Below are positions 52,952 through 62,905 of a DNA stretch of 64,000 nt, one piece after another. Both the position numbers and the translations under genes were made by a program. The notes under the pieces were generated by a model. That model searched no databases. It was not told where the DNA came from and worked only from the letters and a program-made list of their open reading frames with translations. Source of the stretch: Microcoleus sp. EPA2 (GTDB lineage: Bacteria > Cyanobacteriota > Cyanobacteriia > Cyanobacteriales > Microcoleaceae); NCBI GenBank assembly GCA_020882975.1, contig JAHRFD010000002.1, forward strand, positions 380,039-444,038. The letters are read 5' to 3'. The stretch's first letter is position 1, and every line of letters starts with the position of its first letter.

Positions 52952-55900
52952 ATGGAATCGTGGCATCACTGGGATGACTTTCTAAAAATAATCTCCCGCG
53001 ACCATCAGTTGACTGATGCTGAAACTGAATCTTTTTTATTACAATTTGCTAGACAGAATCTGGGCCAACGCTTAGAAGAAATTTCTGCCCAACTGCCACT
53101 GACGGAAAATCCGCTGGCAAATCATAAAAAGCGGATGTCCGAGGTATATGATAAATTCTCTCAGAATGGCATTGAACTAAAGCCAAAAAACAACAAATCC
53201 AGACCTTTACTGAAATGGCTGGAAACTGAGTATTCTCAATGGTTGCTTGTTCAAGACTCTGATTCTGCCTTATCATCTGCTACAACAGATAAAAGCATCG
53301 ACTGGCGCGATATCTGCGGCAAAGTTTTAGAAACACAACAACTGCGCCGCCAAGCAACAGCACAACAATATGAATTAAATATTTACGTTCCCTTGGGATT
53401 AATGGAACGTCCCAAAACACCAAACCCCAGACAAAATCCCACTGGGGAAGAGTCACAACCGCAGAAAGAACCAGAACTGCAAATCGTCGAAACTTATAAA
53501 GATGATGCTTTTTTCCAGAAAGTTATTGCCGAAAATAACACAGAAAAAGGCAAGCATATCGCGATTATTGGCGAACCGGGTGCGGGGAAAACTACCCTGT
53601 TAGGAGAACTGGCGGAACAGTTGCCGAAAAATTCCCCGGATTTTCCGATTTGTATTCGACTGGCAGATTTACGGGAAAGCACAATAAAAGATTATTTAGT
53701 CAATAATTGGCTGGAGAAAGCACTGGAACATATAGAACCTGTTCCCCAGAGTGTCACTCCAGAAATTATAGAATCTCTTAAACAACTGTTCCGTCAAGGT
53801 AAGGTGTGGTTGCTGTTGGATGGGGTGGATGAAATGGTGGCCGAATCCCCCGTGCAGGCGTTGGCGAAAATTCGGGAACAACTGACTGACTGGGTGGGTA
53901 AAGCGCGGGTGGTGCTAACTTGCCGTTTGAATGTTTGGGATGCGGCGATTAGCAATACCCTGACGGATTTTGAGACTTATAAAACTTTGGAATTTGAACC
54001 TGACGATGTAAATGAGTTTATTCGCCAGTGGTTTGAGGAAGCGAGTCAGGATGAGAAACGGCGCAATTCTGGGCATGAAACTTTTTGGCGGGAACAGGGA
54101 AACCGCTTGCAGCAAGAGTTAAAAGAACCGGGAAAAGAGCGAATTCGGGAACTGGTACGCAATCCCCTACGGTTATCGATGTTGTGTCAGTCTTGGTGCG
54201 TACCCAAACAGGATTTGCCGGAAACGAAGGCGGCACTTTACGAGCAGTTTACCACTTATTTCTTTGAGTGGAAACAAAAGGAATTCCAGGAAAAGCACCG
54301 AGTATTAAAGGAAACGGATAAAGAAAAGATTCAAGAAGCTTTGGCAAACTTGGCTTTAGCGGCTATGGAAAGCGCTAATCGGTTTCGGATTGAGAAAAAA
54401 TTTGCGATCAAGCAGATGGAGGAAGAGTGGTTTAATTTAGCTGGTGAATTGGGATGGTTGGTTTTAGTTGACAGGGATACCCGCACGAAGAAGCCTGTTT
54501 ACGCTTTCTACCATCCCACGTTTCAGGAATATTTCGCTGCTTGTGCAATTGGGGATTGGCACTTTTTCTTAAATCACATTCCTGACAACCCTAAAGATTC
54601 TAAAGCAAATTACCGGATTTTTGATAACCAGTGGAAAGAAGTTATTTTATTCTGGCTGGGGCGTGAAGATTTACGAACAGAATGTAAAGAATCATTTATT
54701 AAAGCTTTGGTTGAATTTCAAGATGGATGTCAGGAGTATATTTTAGAGAGTAAAGGTTTTTATGAGTACCGATCGTATTTTTTAGCAGCCCTAGGTATTG
54801 CTGAGTTTAAGGAATGTAGCTGTGCTGATGCAATCCTATCGGAATTGATTAGATGGGGATATGGTGATTTCAATTTAAAGATGCAGATGTGGGTTGGGAA
54901 AAGACGTTCTATTTCAGAAGTAGCGAGGGCTGCATTCCAAGAGAGCGATCGCTCTAGAACTATTCCTGCTTTAATTAACGTGATGCTTAACAGTACCACT
55001 GATGCCACTAATACTTTATTGGCAAATATGGTTGAGAGTTTGGGGCAAATTGGAACTGGCAACCAACAAGCGATCGAAGCACTGCTTAATGTGATTAGTA
55101 CAACTTCCAATCTTTATCCTCTGATTGAAGGGCATTATCTCATTGATAAAGCATTTAATAGCTTAGGACTCATAGGTCAGAACAATCAGGAATTGATTGA
55201 TGAACTTAATAAGATCATGCAAAGCAGCCAACATGAATACACCTGTGTAAAGGCTGCTGAATGTTTGGGAACTATAGTTTTCGGTAATGAGCAAGCGATC
55301 GCAAGGTTAGTGGATGTGATAGAAAAAAGTGCTGGTGATTTTATGCGTAGTAGTGAAGCACATCTTAGCTTAGCAAAAATTGCACCCGATCATCCTCAAG
55401 CTGGCATAATTCATGAAAAAAGAACTGTATTTGAAGTAGCTCGGCATTTATTTAACTGGTTATTTGAAGAAAAAACAACCTCTAATGATGAGTTAAAACG
55501 GAGATGGGCAGAAGAAACATTGGAGCATATTTTCTCTAAATCACCAAAAGCAATTAAACCACTTATTGATATAATAAAAAACAGCCCCAATGAATATATC
55601 CTTCTCGATACCATCAGAATTTTTGGAGAATTTAGCAGGAATGATACCGAAGCAGTATCACTACTAATTGAGTTGAGTCGCAACAGCCAAAACTTTGTAA
55701 TTTGTAGATGGGCAGTTGGATATTTGGCTGAGGTTAACGTAATGCACGAAGAAGTAATCAATGTCTTAATCGATATACTTTACAGCGATAGAGATATTCG
55801 CGCTCATGTAGCTTATAGTTTAGGAATAATACTCAAAAGGTTTCCAATGTCATCAGTGGTCTCAAATTTAAAAAATTATATGCAAAGTCAAATATCTACC

Positions 55901-56479
55901 GATCGAGATTTCGACCTTTATTGTAAGTTATACGATATTCTGTGGCACTGCGCCCAAAATCTGCCCTACCCCGACTTCTATCAAGCTTGGCATCAAGACA
56001 CTCTTACCAACTCCGCAACAGCAAGCCTCAACTTAGCCAACTTACCTCAAGACCTTGCCGACGCTATTAACGATCGACCCGATTTATGCAACAAAGTAAA
56101 GCTAATTTGCATTGATAGTTACAAATTCGGTAATCCCGAAAATCCCGCTACAAAAATTTACAATGAAATGCGCTTACAAGGTTGTGACAAAAGTGAAGAT
56201 GGCAAACCAAAAACAATGGCAGAACTACAAGATTACTGGGATGAATTAAGGATAGAAAGCGAAATTCCCCTGTTTTTCCTCTGCTACGATTCCACTGCAC
56301 TCTCAGCCACACCCACAGGATTTAGCGAGCCATTTCTGAAAGCTTTAAGCAAATTCGATCGCGCGATTTGTGTGGTGTGCGAACCAGGGGATATTCCGCT
56401 GCAAACTTTTTCACCCCAACAAAAAGACTTGGTAGCAAATATTGTACAATGGATTGAAAAAGTAATAACCGAAAATTGA
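52952..56479 (+). CDS. NACHT-domain STAND NTPase with HEAT-like repeats
   Basis: The frame opens at 52874, but ATG 52952 (MESWHHWDDFLK) is a more natural start. With the longer numbering, residues 27-130 form a helical N-terminal domain, the NACHT has Walker A IIGEPGAGKTTLL (233-240), Walker B VWLLLDGVDEM and sensor VLTCRLNVWD, and PVYAFYHPTFQEYFAACAIG ends the NTPase part. From about residue 590 to 950 HEAT-type repeats recur (AIEALLNVIST, AIARLVDVIEK, AVSLLIELSRN). The C-terminal 150 residues form a separate alpha/beta domain. NACHT-repeat proteins in bacteria include anti-phage sensors, so defence is plausible but not proven. No partner effector gene. Confidence 0.88.
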   Translation: MESWHHWDDFLKIISRDHQLTDAETESFLLQFARQNLGQRLEEISAQLPLTENPLANHKKRMSEVYDKFSQNGIELKPKNNKSRPLLKWLETEYSQWLLVQDSDSALSSATTDKSIDWRDICGKVLETQQLRRQATAQQYELNIYVPLGLMERPKTPNPRQNPTGEESQPQKEPELQIVETYKDDAFFQKVIAENNTEKGKHIAIIGEPGAGKTTLLGELAEQLPKNSPDFPICIRLADLRESTIKDYLVNNWLEKALEHIEPVPQSVTPEIIESLKQLFRQGKVWLLLDGVDEMVAESPVQALAKIREQLTDWVGKARVVLTCRLNVWDAAISNTLTDFETYKTLEFEPDDVNEFIRQWFEEASQDEKRRNSGHETFWREQGNRLQQELKEPGKERIRELVRNPLRLSMLCQSWCVPKQDLPETKAALYEQFTTYFFEWKQKEFQEKHRVLKETDKEKIQEALANLALAAMESANRFRIEKKFAIKQMEEEWFNLAGELGWLVLVDRDTRTKKPVYAFYHPTFQEYFAACAIGDWHFFLNHIPDNPKDSKANYRIFDNQWKEVILFWLGREDLRTECKESFIKALVEFQDGCQEYILESKGFYEYRSYFLAALGIAEFKECSCADAILSELIRWGYGDFNLKMQMWVGKRRSISEVARAAFQESDRSRTIPALINVMLNSTTDATNTLLANMVESLGQIGTGNQQAIEALLNVISTTSNLYPLIEGHYLIDKAFNSLGLIGQNNQELIDELNKIMQSSQHEYTCVKAAECLGTIVFGNEQAIARLVDVIEKSAGDFMRSSEAHLSLAKIAPDHPQAGIIHEKRTVFEVARHLFNWLFEEKTTSNDELKRRWAEETLEHIFSKSPKAIKPLIDIIKNSPNEYILLDTIRIFGEFSRNDTEAVSLLIELSRNSQNFVICRWAVGYLAEVNVMHEEVINVLIDILYSDRDIRAHVAYSLGIILKRFPMSSVVSNLKNYMQSQISTDRDFDLYCKLYDILWHCAQNLPYPDFYQAWHQDTLTNSATASLNLANLPQDLADAINDRPDLCNKVKLICIDSYKFGNPENPATKIYNEMRLQGCDKSEDGKPKTMAELQDYWDELRIESEIPLFFLCYDSTALSATPTGFSEPFLKALSKFDRAICVVCEPGDIPLQTFSPQQKDLVANIVQWIEKVITEN

Positions 56480-56497
56480 TGTGAAAAAAATAGAATA

Positions 56498-56601
56498 ATA
56501 CCATTTCTCTAAAATCGTGCAACAATCTTTGACCCCCCCTAACCCCCCCTTATAAAGGGGAGGGACAAGACTACTATTGCATTGTTTTTTAAAATTGGTA
56601 T
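56498..56601. mobile_element. MITE-like hairpin, ATACCA/TTGGTAT ends (copy 2)
   Basis: ATACCATTTCTC at the left and AAAATTGGTAT at the right close a hairpin with CCCCCCCTAACCCCCCC inside and GGGGAGGG opposite. It is the same family as the copy at 52678, placed 19 bases after the NACHT stop. Confidence 0.75.
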
Positions 56602-56667
56602 AAATTCGCGATCGATTCCAAGCCGGTCAATTTGAATTTAGCCGCCATGCTTTTAGGCGTTTTGATA

Positions 56668-57849
56668 TCACCCCTTGACACAAAGAACCTGCTTCAAAGT
56701 CGCCACAACTTCCACCAAATCCGACTGCTGACTCATCACCTCATCAATAGGCTTATAAGCCCCCGGAATCTCATCTAAAAACTGCTCATCTTTCCGACAC
56801 TCAACCCCCTCAGTCTGACGCACAAAATCATCCAGAGTAAACACATTCTTCGCTTGAGTTCGAGACATCAACCGCCCCGCACCGTGAGAACAAGAACAGT
56901 AACTTTCCACATTACCTTTCCCCTTCACAATAAAAGACTTCGCCCCCATGGAACCCGGAATAATCCCGTAATCCTGTACATTTGCCCGTACAGCACCCTT
57001 GCGAGTCACATACACATCTTCGCCAAAATGCACCTCTTTTTCTGCATAATTGTGATGGCAATTCACCTTTAACAAAGGCTTAGTAGGTTTGCCACCCGCA
57101 ACGTGCTTTTCCACAATGTGCTTAAACCGATTCATCATCACATCGCGATTAAAACGAGCATAATCTTGCGCCCACTGCAAATCGTGCCAATAAGTCGCAA
57201 ACTCCTTTGTACCTGTGACAAAATAAGCTAAATCTTGGTCAGGTAGACTAATTTCTGCCAGTTTAGCTAAATTTTTAGCAGTATCGATATGATGTTGGGC
57301 GAGCAAATTTCCAATGCCGCGAGAACCGGAGTGCAACATCAGCCAAACAAAGTCCTCGGTATCAACACAAACCTCAATAAAATGATTGCCGCCACCGAGG
57401 GAACCCATTTGTTTGAGGGCTTTACTTTCTTGGTGTTGTACGCCCGGATGAAGTTCCTTAAACTCGCGCCATTCTTGCCAGTTGGTGACTGTTCTTTCGA
57501 CTTCTTTGTTTTCAGCAAATCCCACAGGAATTGCTGCTTCGATATCGAGGCGAATTTGTTTGAGTTTGCCTTCTAATTTGTGAGCCTTGAATGGCATTTT
57601 AATGGCAGACATACCGCAACCCACATCAACGCCCACAGCCGCCGGAATAATCGCTTCTTTTGTGGCAATTACTGAACCGACTAAAGCACCTTTGCCTAAA
57701 TGTACGTCGGGCATTAGGGCGACGTGTTTGAATACAAATGGCAAAGATGCTACATTTTTTGCCATATTGGTTTCTTTGGGGCCCAGGGCGTGATTTGCCC
57801 AAGATAGGACGGGTTTTGGGGTTGATATTTCTAATTTTTCGTAGGGCAT
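56668..57849 (-). CDS. rtcB: RtcB family RNA ligase
   Basis: 393 residues. VGVDVGCGMSAIK (metal Asp and Cys), GGGNHFIEVCVD, HSGSRGIGNLLAQHH, VNCHHNY and CSCSHGAGRLMSR (the His that takes GMP) are all present. RtcB joins 2',3'-cyclic phosphate or 3'-phosphate RNA ends to 5'-OH ends with Mn2+ and GTP in the cytosol, for tRNA repair. No archease or rtcA is near. It is convergent with the NACHT gene. At 393 residues it is shorter than E. coli RtcB but typical of this bacterial subfamily. Confidence 0.95.
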   Translation of the reverse strand: MPYEKLEISTPKPVLSWANHALGPKETNMAKNVASLPFVFKHVALMPDVHLGKGALVGSVIATKEAIIPAAVGVDVGCGMSAIKMPFKAHKLEGKLKQIRLDIEAAIPVGFAENKEVERTVTNWQEWREFKELHPGVQHQESKALKQMGSLGGGNHFIEVCVDTEDFVWLMLHSGSRGIGNLLAQHHIDTAKNLAKLAEISLPDQDLAYFVTGTKEFATYWHDLQWAQDYARFNRDVMMNRFKHIVEKHVAGGKPTKPLLKVNCHHNYAEKEVHFGEDVYVTRKGAVRANVQDYGIIPGSMGAKSFIVKGKGNVESYCSCSHGAGRLMSRTQAKNVFTLDDFVRQTEGVECRKDEQFLDEIPGAYKPIDEVMSQQSDLVEVVATLKQVLCVKG

Positions 57850-57989
57850 TTTTGTTTAATTTTATTTTGTCTGTTTACTTTGTAGTATATTTGTAACATA
57901 ATTATATGATAGTGTCAAATGTACCTTACTTGCTGATTTTATTAGGGTGCGTCAGCTTAACATCAAATGCAGTAGGGATATTGTTTGTG

Positions 57990-58150
57990 AGTCCGAGAGT
58001 ACGACAGTCCGAGAGTCCCAGAGTCCGAGAGTCCCAGAGTCCGACAGTCCGACAGTCCGACAGTCCGAGAGTCCGAGAGTCCCAGACTCCAACAGTCCGA
58101 CAGTCCGAGAGTCCGAGAGTCCCAGACTCCAACAGTCCGACAGTCCGACA
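57990..58150. repeat. AGTCCGAC/AGTCCGAG octamer array
   Basis: About twenty 8-base units in which CAGTCCGA, GAGTCCGA and GAGTCCCA alternate, with two longer blocks repeated (CCCAGACTCCAACAGTCCGA occurs twice). A short inverted part (GGACTGTCGGACTG) lies at 58280-58293, so the array and its partner face each other across the inverted element. Confidence 0.85.
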
Positions 58151-58161
58151 GGGAATGAATT

Positions 58162-58264
58162 CCCTGTCTCATAGCGAAAGTCCTCTAAAAGAGGACTGAA
58201 ATAGATCGTATTTTTCCTCTAAATCTACAGTCGGTTTTTAACCGACTTTCGCTATGAGGCAGGG
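58162..58264. mobile_element. Inverted-repeat element, CATAGCGAAAGTC ends
   Basis: The 21-base arms at 58162-58182 and 58244-58264 match with one mismatch (GTCTCATAGCGAAAGTC and its complement). The centre holds two smaller hairpins (AGTCCTCTAAAAGAGGACT and AGTCGGTTTTTAACCGACT). It has a MITE-like structure. Confidence 0.75.
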
Positions 58265-58326
58265 GTTTCAACCCCTGCCGGACTGTCGGACTGCACCGAA
58301 AGCGCGTATTTGCTGGCACTAAATTA

Positions 58327-61300
58327 TTACAAATTCGCATTCTTTCTCGTCGCCTTCTGCACCGGAATAGCCACCGCCTGCGGCTTCTGCTTCGCTGCAA
58401 ACATCCCGAAGAAATCGTGCAGCAAAATATAGAAACAGGGGATAATAAACAGCGTCAGCAAAGTAGCTAGCGACAAACCAGAAAACACCACCACACCCAA
58501 AGGTTGCAGAAACTCCGAACCCTCTCCAATCCCCAAAGCTAGGGGAAACAAACCCAAAACTGTGGTGATAGTTGTCATCAAAATCGGACGCAAACGTTGA
58601 GGTGCAGCCCTGAGAATTGCTGTGGTGCGATCGACTCCTTCCTCTTCCCGAATTTGGTTCGCCAACTCCACCATAATAATGCCGTTATTCACGATAATTC
58701 CCACGAGCAAAATTGCCCCGATCATCACCGTCGCCCCGATCGCAGTTTTGGTAACATACAGCCCGAAAATACCCGCAGTCAACGCCAGCGGCACCGTCAG
58801 CAAAATCACCAACGGGTCAACCAGAGAATTGTACTGCACCGCCATCGCCACAAATACTAAAAACGTCGCCAACCCGCCCAAAAGTTTCAGCGAAGTTTGC
58901 AATTGATCGTTAGTTTCCGCAGCCGAACTAGGCACAATTCTGACTCCAGGCGGCAACTTCAATTCTGACAAAGCTGCATCGACTTGTTTGACAGCATCGC
59001 CCAAACTTGCACCCCGATTTAAGTTTCCCACAACTAAGAAAACTTGGCGCTGGTTGAGACGCTGAATTTCTCCTGGGGCTTGGCCGATCGCAATTTTTGC
59101 CACATCGCTCAAACGGACAATGCTATTATTGCCAGATAAGGGAATTTGTTCCAGTTGGGCGATATTTTTTACAGAAGTGCGATCGAACTGCACGCGCACG
59201 TCCACCAAGCGGTTTCCCCGCTGCACTTGAGTTGGAACAGTACCTTCAATGGCTGTCTGAATTGTCTCCCCAATGTCTTGAGCACTGAGCCCGTACAAAG
59301 ATGCCCTTTCCCAATCTGGACGAATTTGGACCTCTGACTGCGGCGCGTCTCCATCCGGCCGAAACCGGGCTAATTTTACCTTCTCATCTAACTCTTTTAA
59401 TATCTGACGACCTGCTTCCTGCAATACTTGTTCATTTGGGCCTTGAAGTATGACATCAATTTCGCCGCCCCTGACTGGAGAATTAGTTAAAACTAAACCT
59501 CTAATCCCTTCTGGAACTAAGCGCAGGCGAGTGCCTTTCGGAACGTCGATTTTCTTCAATTCCTCACTCATTCTTTCGGTAAAGGCGATCGTATTCGTAC
59601 CTGATTTTAGGGTAATCGTGCTGCTTCCCCTGAGCAAATTCTCGATCGTATTGTTGCCGAACAGCAGCCCACCCGCTGTGGTTAAAGTATACTCGGTTTC
59701 TGGCTGTGCTAACAGAAGTTTATCGGCGGCAGCCACTACTTTTTGATTGGTTTCTAAGTTAGTTCCGGGAGGAAACAAAGCAAATAATCTGGCTTGACTT
59801 GTATTAACTCTTGGCAAGATTTCTTGGGGGATTTGACCAGCCATCACCCAAGTTCCGCCGCCTAAAATCACAAAAGCGAGTACAATAATAATTAGTCGCA
59901 AACCCAGCACTTTTGATAGCACCGAACTGTAGGCGCGCGTACCGTTTTCAAAGCCTCGATTGAAATATTTAATCGGTCCGAACTTATTAATCCCACTGGA
60001 ATAAGACATTCCCATCAAGCGAGAAGTGAGCATCGGCACTATAGTTAAAGCTACTAGCAAAGATGCGGCTACGGCAAAGCAAATTGTTAAAATTAATTCG
60101 CTAAATAGCAGGGAAAAAAAGCCACCAATTAGCAAGAATGGCAGGACTGATACTAAGTTAGCAGCAGTGGAAGCAACCATGGCTGATTCTACTTCTTGAC
60201 TCCGCATCACAGATTCTTCGATGGTGCGTTCTTTGCGGTCTTTGAGTCGGCCTTTTTTCAGATGAGGGTTGTTGTCTAGACCGACTACAATATTTTCTAA
60301 AATAACGACGCTGGTGTCGATCGCCTGACCGATTCCCAAGGCTAAACCCCCTAAACTAAACAAGTTCAGCGATAAGCCGAACAGCCGCATTAAAATAATG
60401 GCTGCTAGAGTACACAGGGGAATCGTCAGAGAGATAATCAGGGTTTGTCTGAGGGAACCTAAAAAGAACAAAACGGCGATCGCAGCCAACACTGCCCCGG
60501 AAATTCCCGCATTGGCCACATCGGCTAAGGAATTGCGGATAAATCGGGATTCGTCTAAGGTCGTAACTACTTTCATGTCTGCCGAAATTAAGCCGGAGTC
60601 CTGCATTTCTTTGAGGCGATTTTTCACTCCGTCCACAACCGTAATCGTGTTGGCATCCGGCTGTTTCAAGATGCTAATTTTAACGGCTGGTTTTTGATTC
60701 AGAAAAACTTTAACTCGCTGTTCTTCCGTGCCGTCATTGACTGTGGCAAAGTCGCGCAGGTAAACTCGTTTGGGCGGGTTGGAACCGGATATTTGAAAGG
60801 AAATGTTGTTAATTTCGGCGGCTGTTTTAAAGCGGCCGACTGTGCGCGTCAGCGGTTCGTTGGATTCTTGCCGCAATCTACCGCCGGAAGTATCTAAGTT
60901 GCGCGATCGCAAAGCATTAAAAACGTCGTTAAGATTAACTCCTAAACTTTGCAGGCGATTCAAGTCAATATTCACTTGAATTTCTTCTTGAACACCGCCC
61001 GAAACGTCAACAGAAGCTACTCCGGGAATCACGTTAATTTCCCTGGCTAATTCGTCATCGGCAAATACCCGCAAATCTACGCCTTGGCGCGAGTCTGAAG
61101 TCAGCGCAAATTCATAAACTGGCTGTTGGGAAGGGTCAAATTTAAACAGAGTTGGCGATTCAACAGTATCGGGAAGTCGGTTACGAATGCGGTTAACGGA
61201 GGCTGTGGCGTCGTTGAGGGCTTGATTGATGTCTCCGCCCGGTCTGAAGAATAAATCGACGCTGACTTGTCCTTCGCGGGTGCGGGAGAACACTTGGGTG

Positions 61301-61551
61301 ACGCCTTCTGTGGCTGAAAGTCCTTGTTCGAGGGGGCGGGTAATTTCGTCAACTGCGACTTCTGGAGAAACTCCGGGGGCGTCTAGGCGCACGCTGATCC
61401 GGGGATAGGTGATGGAGGGTAGCAAATCAACGGGTAGTTGGGTGATGTAAAAAATCCCCACGACTATAATTGCTAGTGTCAGCATCAGGGTGCCGATGTG
61501 GCGGCGAATCGCGATCGCGCTAATGCTAAATCCGGTTTTATCGGCTGTCAT
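58327..61551 (-). CDS. RND (HAE1/AcrB) efflux pump inner-membrane subunit
   Basis: The frame opens 12 codons upstream, but ATG 61551 (MTADKTGFSISAIAIRRHIG) is the likely start; 1074 residues. TM1 has MLTLAIIVVGIFYITQLPVD. The porter domain has GVSPEVAVDEITRPLEQGL. The TM4 proton relay is VLFFLGSLRQTLII ... SLGGLALGIGQAIDTSVVILENI, where Asp is kept in the second half. C-terminal LALTAGIFGLYVTKTAIGATVMIGAILLVGIIVNNGI and LRPILMTTITTVLGLFPLALG complete the signature. It exports drugs, lipids or metal-linked compounds by proton antiport with a TolC-like channel. No membrane-fusion protein is adjacent, so partners are elsewhere. Confidence 0.95.
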   Translation of the reverse strand: MTADKTGFSISAIAIRRHIGTLMLTLAIIVVGIFYITQLPVDLLPSITYPRISVRLDAPGVSPEVAVDEITRPLEQGLSATEGVTQVFSRTREGQVSVDLFFRPGGDINQALNDATASVNRIRNRLPDTVESPTLFKFDPSQQPVYEFALTSDSRQGVDLRVFADDELAREINVIPGVASVDVSGGVQEEIQVNIDLNRLQSLGVNLNDVFNALRSRNLDTSGGRLRQESNEPLTRTVGRFKTAAEINNISFQISGSNPPKRVYLRDFATVNDGTEEQRVKVFLNQKPAVKISILKQPDANTITVVDGVKNRLKEMQDSGLISADMKVVTTLDESRFIRNSLADVANAGISGAVLAAIAVLFFLGSLRQTLIISLTIPLCTLAAIILMRLFGLSLNLFSLGGLALGIGQAIDTSVVILENIVVGLDNNPHLKKGRLKDRKERTIEESVMRSQEVESAMVASTAANLVSVLPFLLIGGFFSLLFSELILTICFAVAASLLVALTIVPMLTSRLMGMSYSSGINKFGPIKYFNRGFENGTRAYSSVLSKVLGLRLIIIVLAFVILGGGTWVMAGQIPQEILPRVNTSQARLFALFPPGTNLETNQKVVAAADKLLLAQPETEYTLTTAGGLLFGNNTIENLLRGSSTITLKSGTNTIAFTERMSEELKKIDVPKGTRLRLVPEGIRGLVLTNSPVRGGEIDVILQGPNEQVLQEAGRQILKELDEKVKLARFRPDGDAPQSEVQIRPDWERASLYGLSAQDIGETIQTAIEGTVPTQVQRGNRLVDVRVQFDRTSVKNIAQLEQIPLSGNNSIVRLSDVAKIAIGQAPGEIQRLNQRQVFLVVGNLNRGASLGDAVKQVDAALSELKLPPGVRIVPSSAAETNDQLQTSLKLLGGLATFLVFVAMAVQYNSLVDPLVILLTVPLALTAGIFGLYVTKTAIGATVMIGAILLVGIIVNNGIIMVELANQIREEEGVDRTTAILRAAPQRLRPILMTTITTVLGLFPLALGIGEGSEFLQPLGVVVFSGLSLATLLTLFIIPCFYILLHDFFGMFAAKQKPQAVAIPVQKATRKNANL

Positions 61552-61652
61552 GTGATTTGATATTTTAGAATATTTACTGACCCACATTACGAGTAGTATA
61601 ATGAATTTTAATAAATTCTCAAAAACATTTTTTTGAATATGCCTTAAGAGGT

Positions 61653-61698
61653 AGTCGATCGCCGAAAATAGAGAACGATATCAGCGGCGATCGGCTTT
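61653..61698. terminator. CGATCG-type hairpin between RND and WYL genes
   Basis: GTCGATCGCCG pairs with CGGCGATCGGC across a 22-base loop, with T residues on the plus side. As an intrinsic terminator for the minus-strand WYL gene it would lack a T-run. Weak support. Confidence 0.4.
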
Positions 61699-61723
61699 TT
61701 TATCCTCTGTCAACAATTTGGAT

Positions 61724-62905
61724 TTACAAATTGTAGCGATCGCACAAATCTTTCGCTGCTTGTCGGTGTTTTTCTACCAAACTCGGCGGGGAAAGCACTT
61801 GGGCGTTTTCCATATATTTGTTAACCCATAGACTAAATTCCTTCAAAGAGCGATCGGGCAAATCGATCTGATAATCCACATATAGCAGATTGCCAAAACT
61901 ATCCCTTGGGCCTTCCTGAATCTTTTTTTGTCGCGGATGTCGCCGATCGCCCTCTAGAATAAATCCAACTACCTTCTGAAAAAATCGCACCTTCACTTTT
62001 TGCAACTTCAGCGTACCTTCCAATTCTGCCTGCTGTTGCTCTAGATTGCCCAAGAACAGCCCCCAGCCGTTTTTTAACAATTTGTGAGCTATTTTCAGAC
62101 TTTGTAACTGTGGGGCTAAACCACGTCCTTCTGCATCGATAATTTCGCAGTAGTCGGTGAAGCGATTCACTCGTTCTACTTTCAAATGCCCGTCGTCGCA
62201 ATATTCGGAAATCAGGTACCAGGCGATGTCATGATAAATCAGTTGCAGAGGCCAGATTCGCCGGAAACCGACATTGCCTTTACCATAATAATCGCGATCG
62301 CGGTAAACTTCGATCGCCTGGCCTCGAACTATGGCTGTTTCTACCATTTCTAGTTTGTGAAATAGGGTATGGCGATATTCTTGGCGATCGAGCATTTCGA
62401 CAGGATCGGTGTAAATAATCGCGCGATTCAGGTGTTCGCGAACCGGATAAAACAATTGGCCTTTGAGTTCGATATCCAATCCGCGCAACAGTTTTGTGAG
62501 TTTTTCACAAATTCTGCGGGCTTGGGGATTTCCTTGATATTTAGCTTGAGATGCGATCGCTTGAAATGCGAATAGTAGTTCTTCGCGAGTCATGGCGCCG
62601 GTGCCGAGATAGTAACCGAATCGATACATTCGTTTGTCTAGGATTCCGTAGTGTCGCAAAGTTTCTAAGTCTTTGCGAATGGTTGGAGTTGCGGGATAGT
62701 TTTCGGGAAATGCGATGTTGAATTCGGCGGCAATTTTCTGCAATTGAGATTGGACTTCTAGTAAAGCGTCGTGATATTTACTGTCGGAGGTTTCGGTGTC
62801 GGAATGTCCGATTCCGGGATGGTTTACTAATGTGGCAATTAGGAGCATGATGCGATCGAACGTTAGTCGATCGGCGTAGGGGTGAGGGGTTGGTTTTTTG
62901 GCCAT
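61724..62905 (-). CDS. WYL-domain transcriptional regulator
   Basis: 393 residues. N-terminal helical part with a possible HTH (TIRKDLETLRHYGILDK, about 105-125), a WYL core (IWPLQLIYHDIAWYLISEYCDDGHLKVERVNRFTD) and a C-terminal WCX-like part. WYL proteins bind nucleic acid or nucleotide ligands and often regulate CRISPR-Cas and other defence genes in cyanobacteria. It is divergent from the cmr2 gene, with a 250-base gap holding both promoters. A role as regulator of the Cmr locus is inferred from position. The start at 62905 gives a normal N-terminus. Confidence 0.88.
   Translation of the reverse strand: MAKKPTPHPYADRLTFDRIMLLIATLVNHPGIGHSDTETSDSKYHDALLEVQSQLQKIAAEFNIAFPENYPATPTIRKDLETLRHYGILDKRMYRFGYYLGTGAMTREELLFAFQAIASQAKYQGNPQARRICEKLTKLLRGLDIELKGQLFYPVREHLNRAIIYTDPVEMLDRQEYRHTLFHKLEMVETAIVRGQAIEVYRDRDYYGKGNVGFRRIWPLQLIYHDIAWYLISEYCDDGHLKVERVNRFTDYCEIIDAEGRGLAPQLQSLKIAHKLLKNGWGLFLGNLEQQQAELEGTLKLQKVKVRFFQKVVGFILEGDRRHPRQKKIQEGPRDSFGNLLYVDYQIDLPDRSLKEFSLWVNKYMENAQVLSPPSLVEKHRQAAKDLCDRYNL

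Larger units (their letters stand above)
57850..58326. repeat. Gene-free repeat region (octamer array plus inverted element)
   Basis: The left part is a tandem octamer array (57990-58150). Beside it a 103-bp element with 21-base inverted ends occupies 58162-58264. Then CCGGACTGTCGGACTG inverts the octamer. Short frames here are chance products of the repeats. No gene. Confidence 0.7.

Noticed and set aside
57906-58199. Several overlapping frames on both strands rich in Ser, Pro, Arg, Gln or Leu, Gly, Asp
   Set aside because: They are made by the octamer repeat, which is open in several frames because 8 is not a multiple of 3; no start context or family.
61653-61698. Intrinsic terminator of the WYL gene
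   Set aside because: The hairpin lacks a T-run on the minus strand; kept only as a weak feature.
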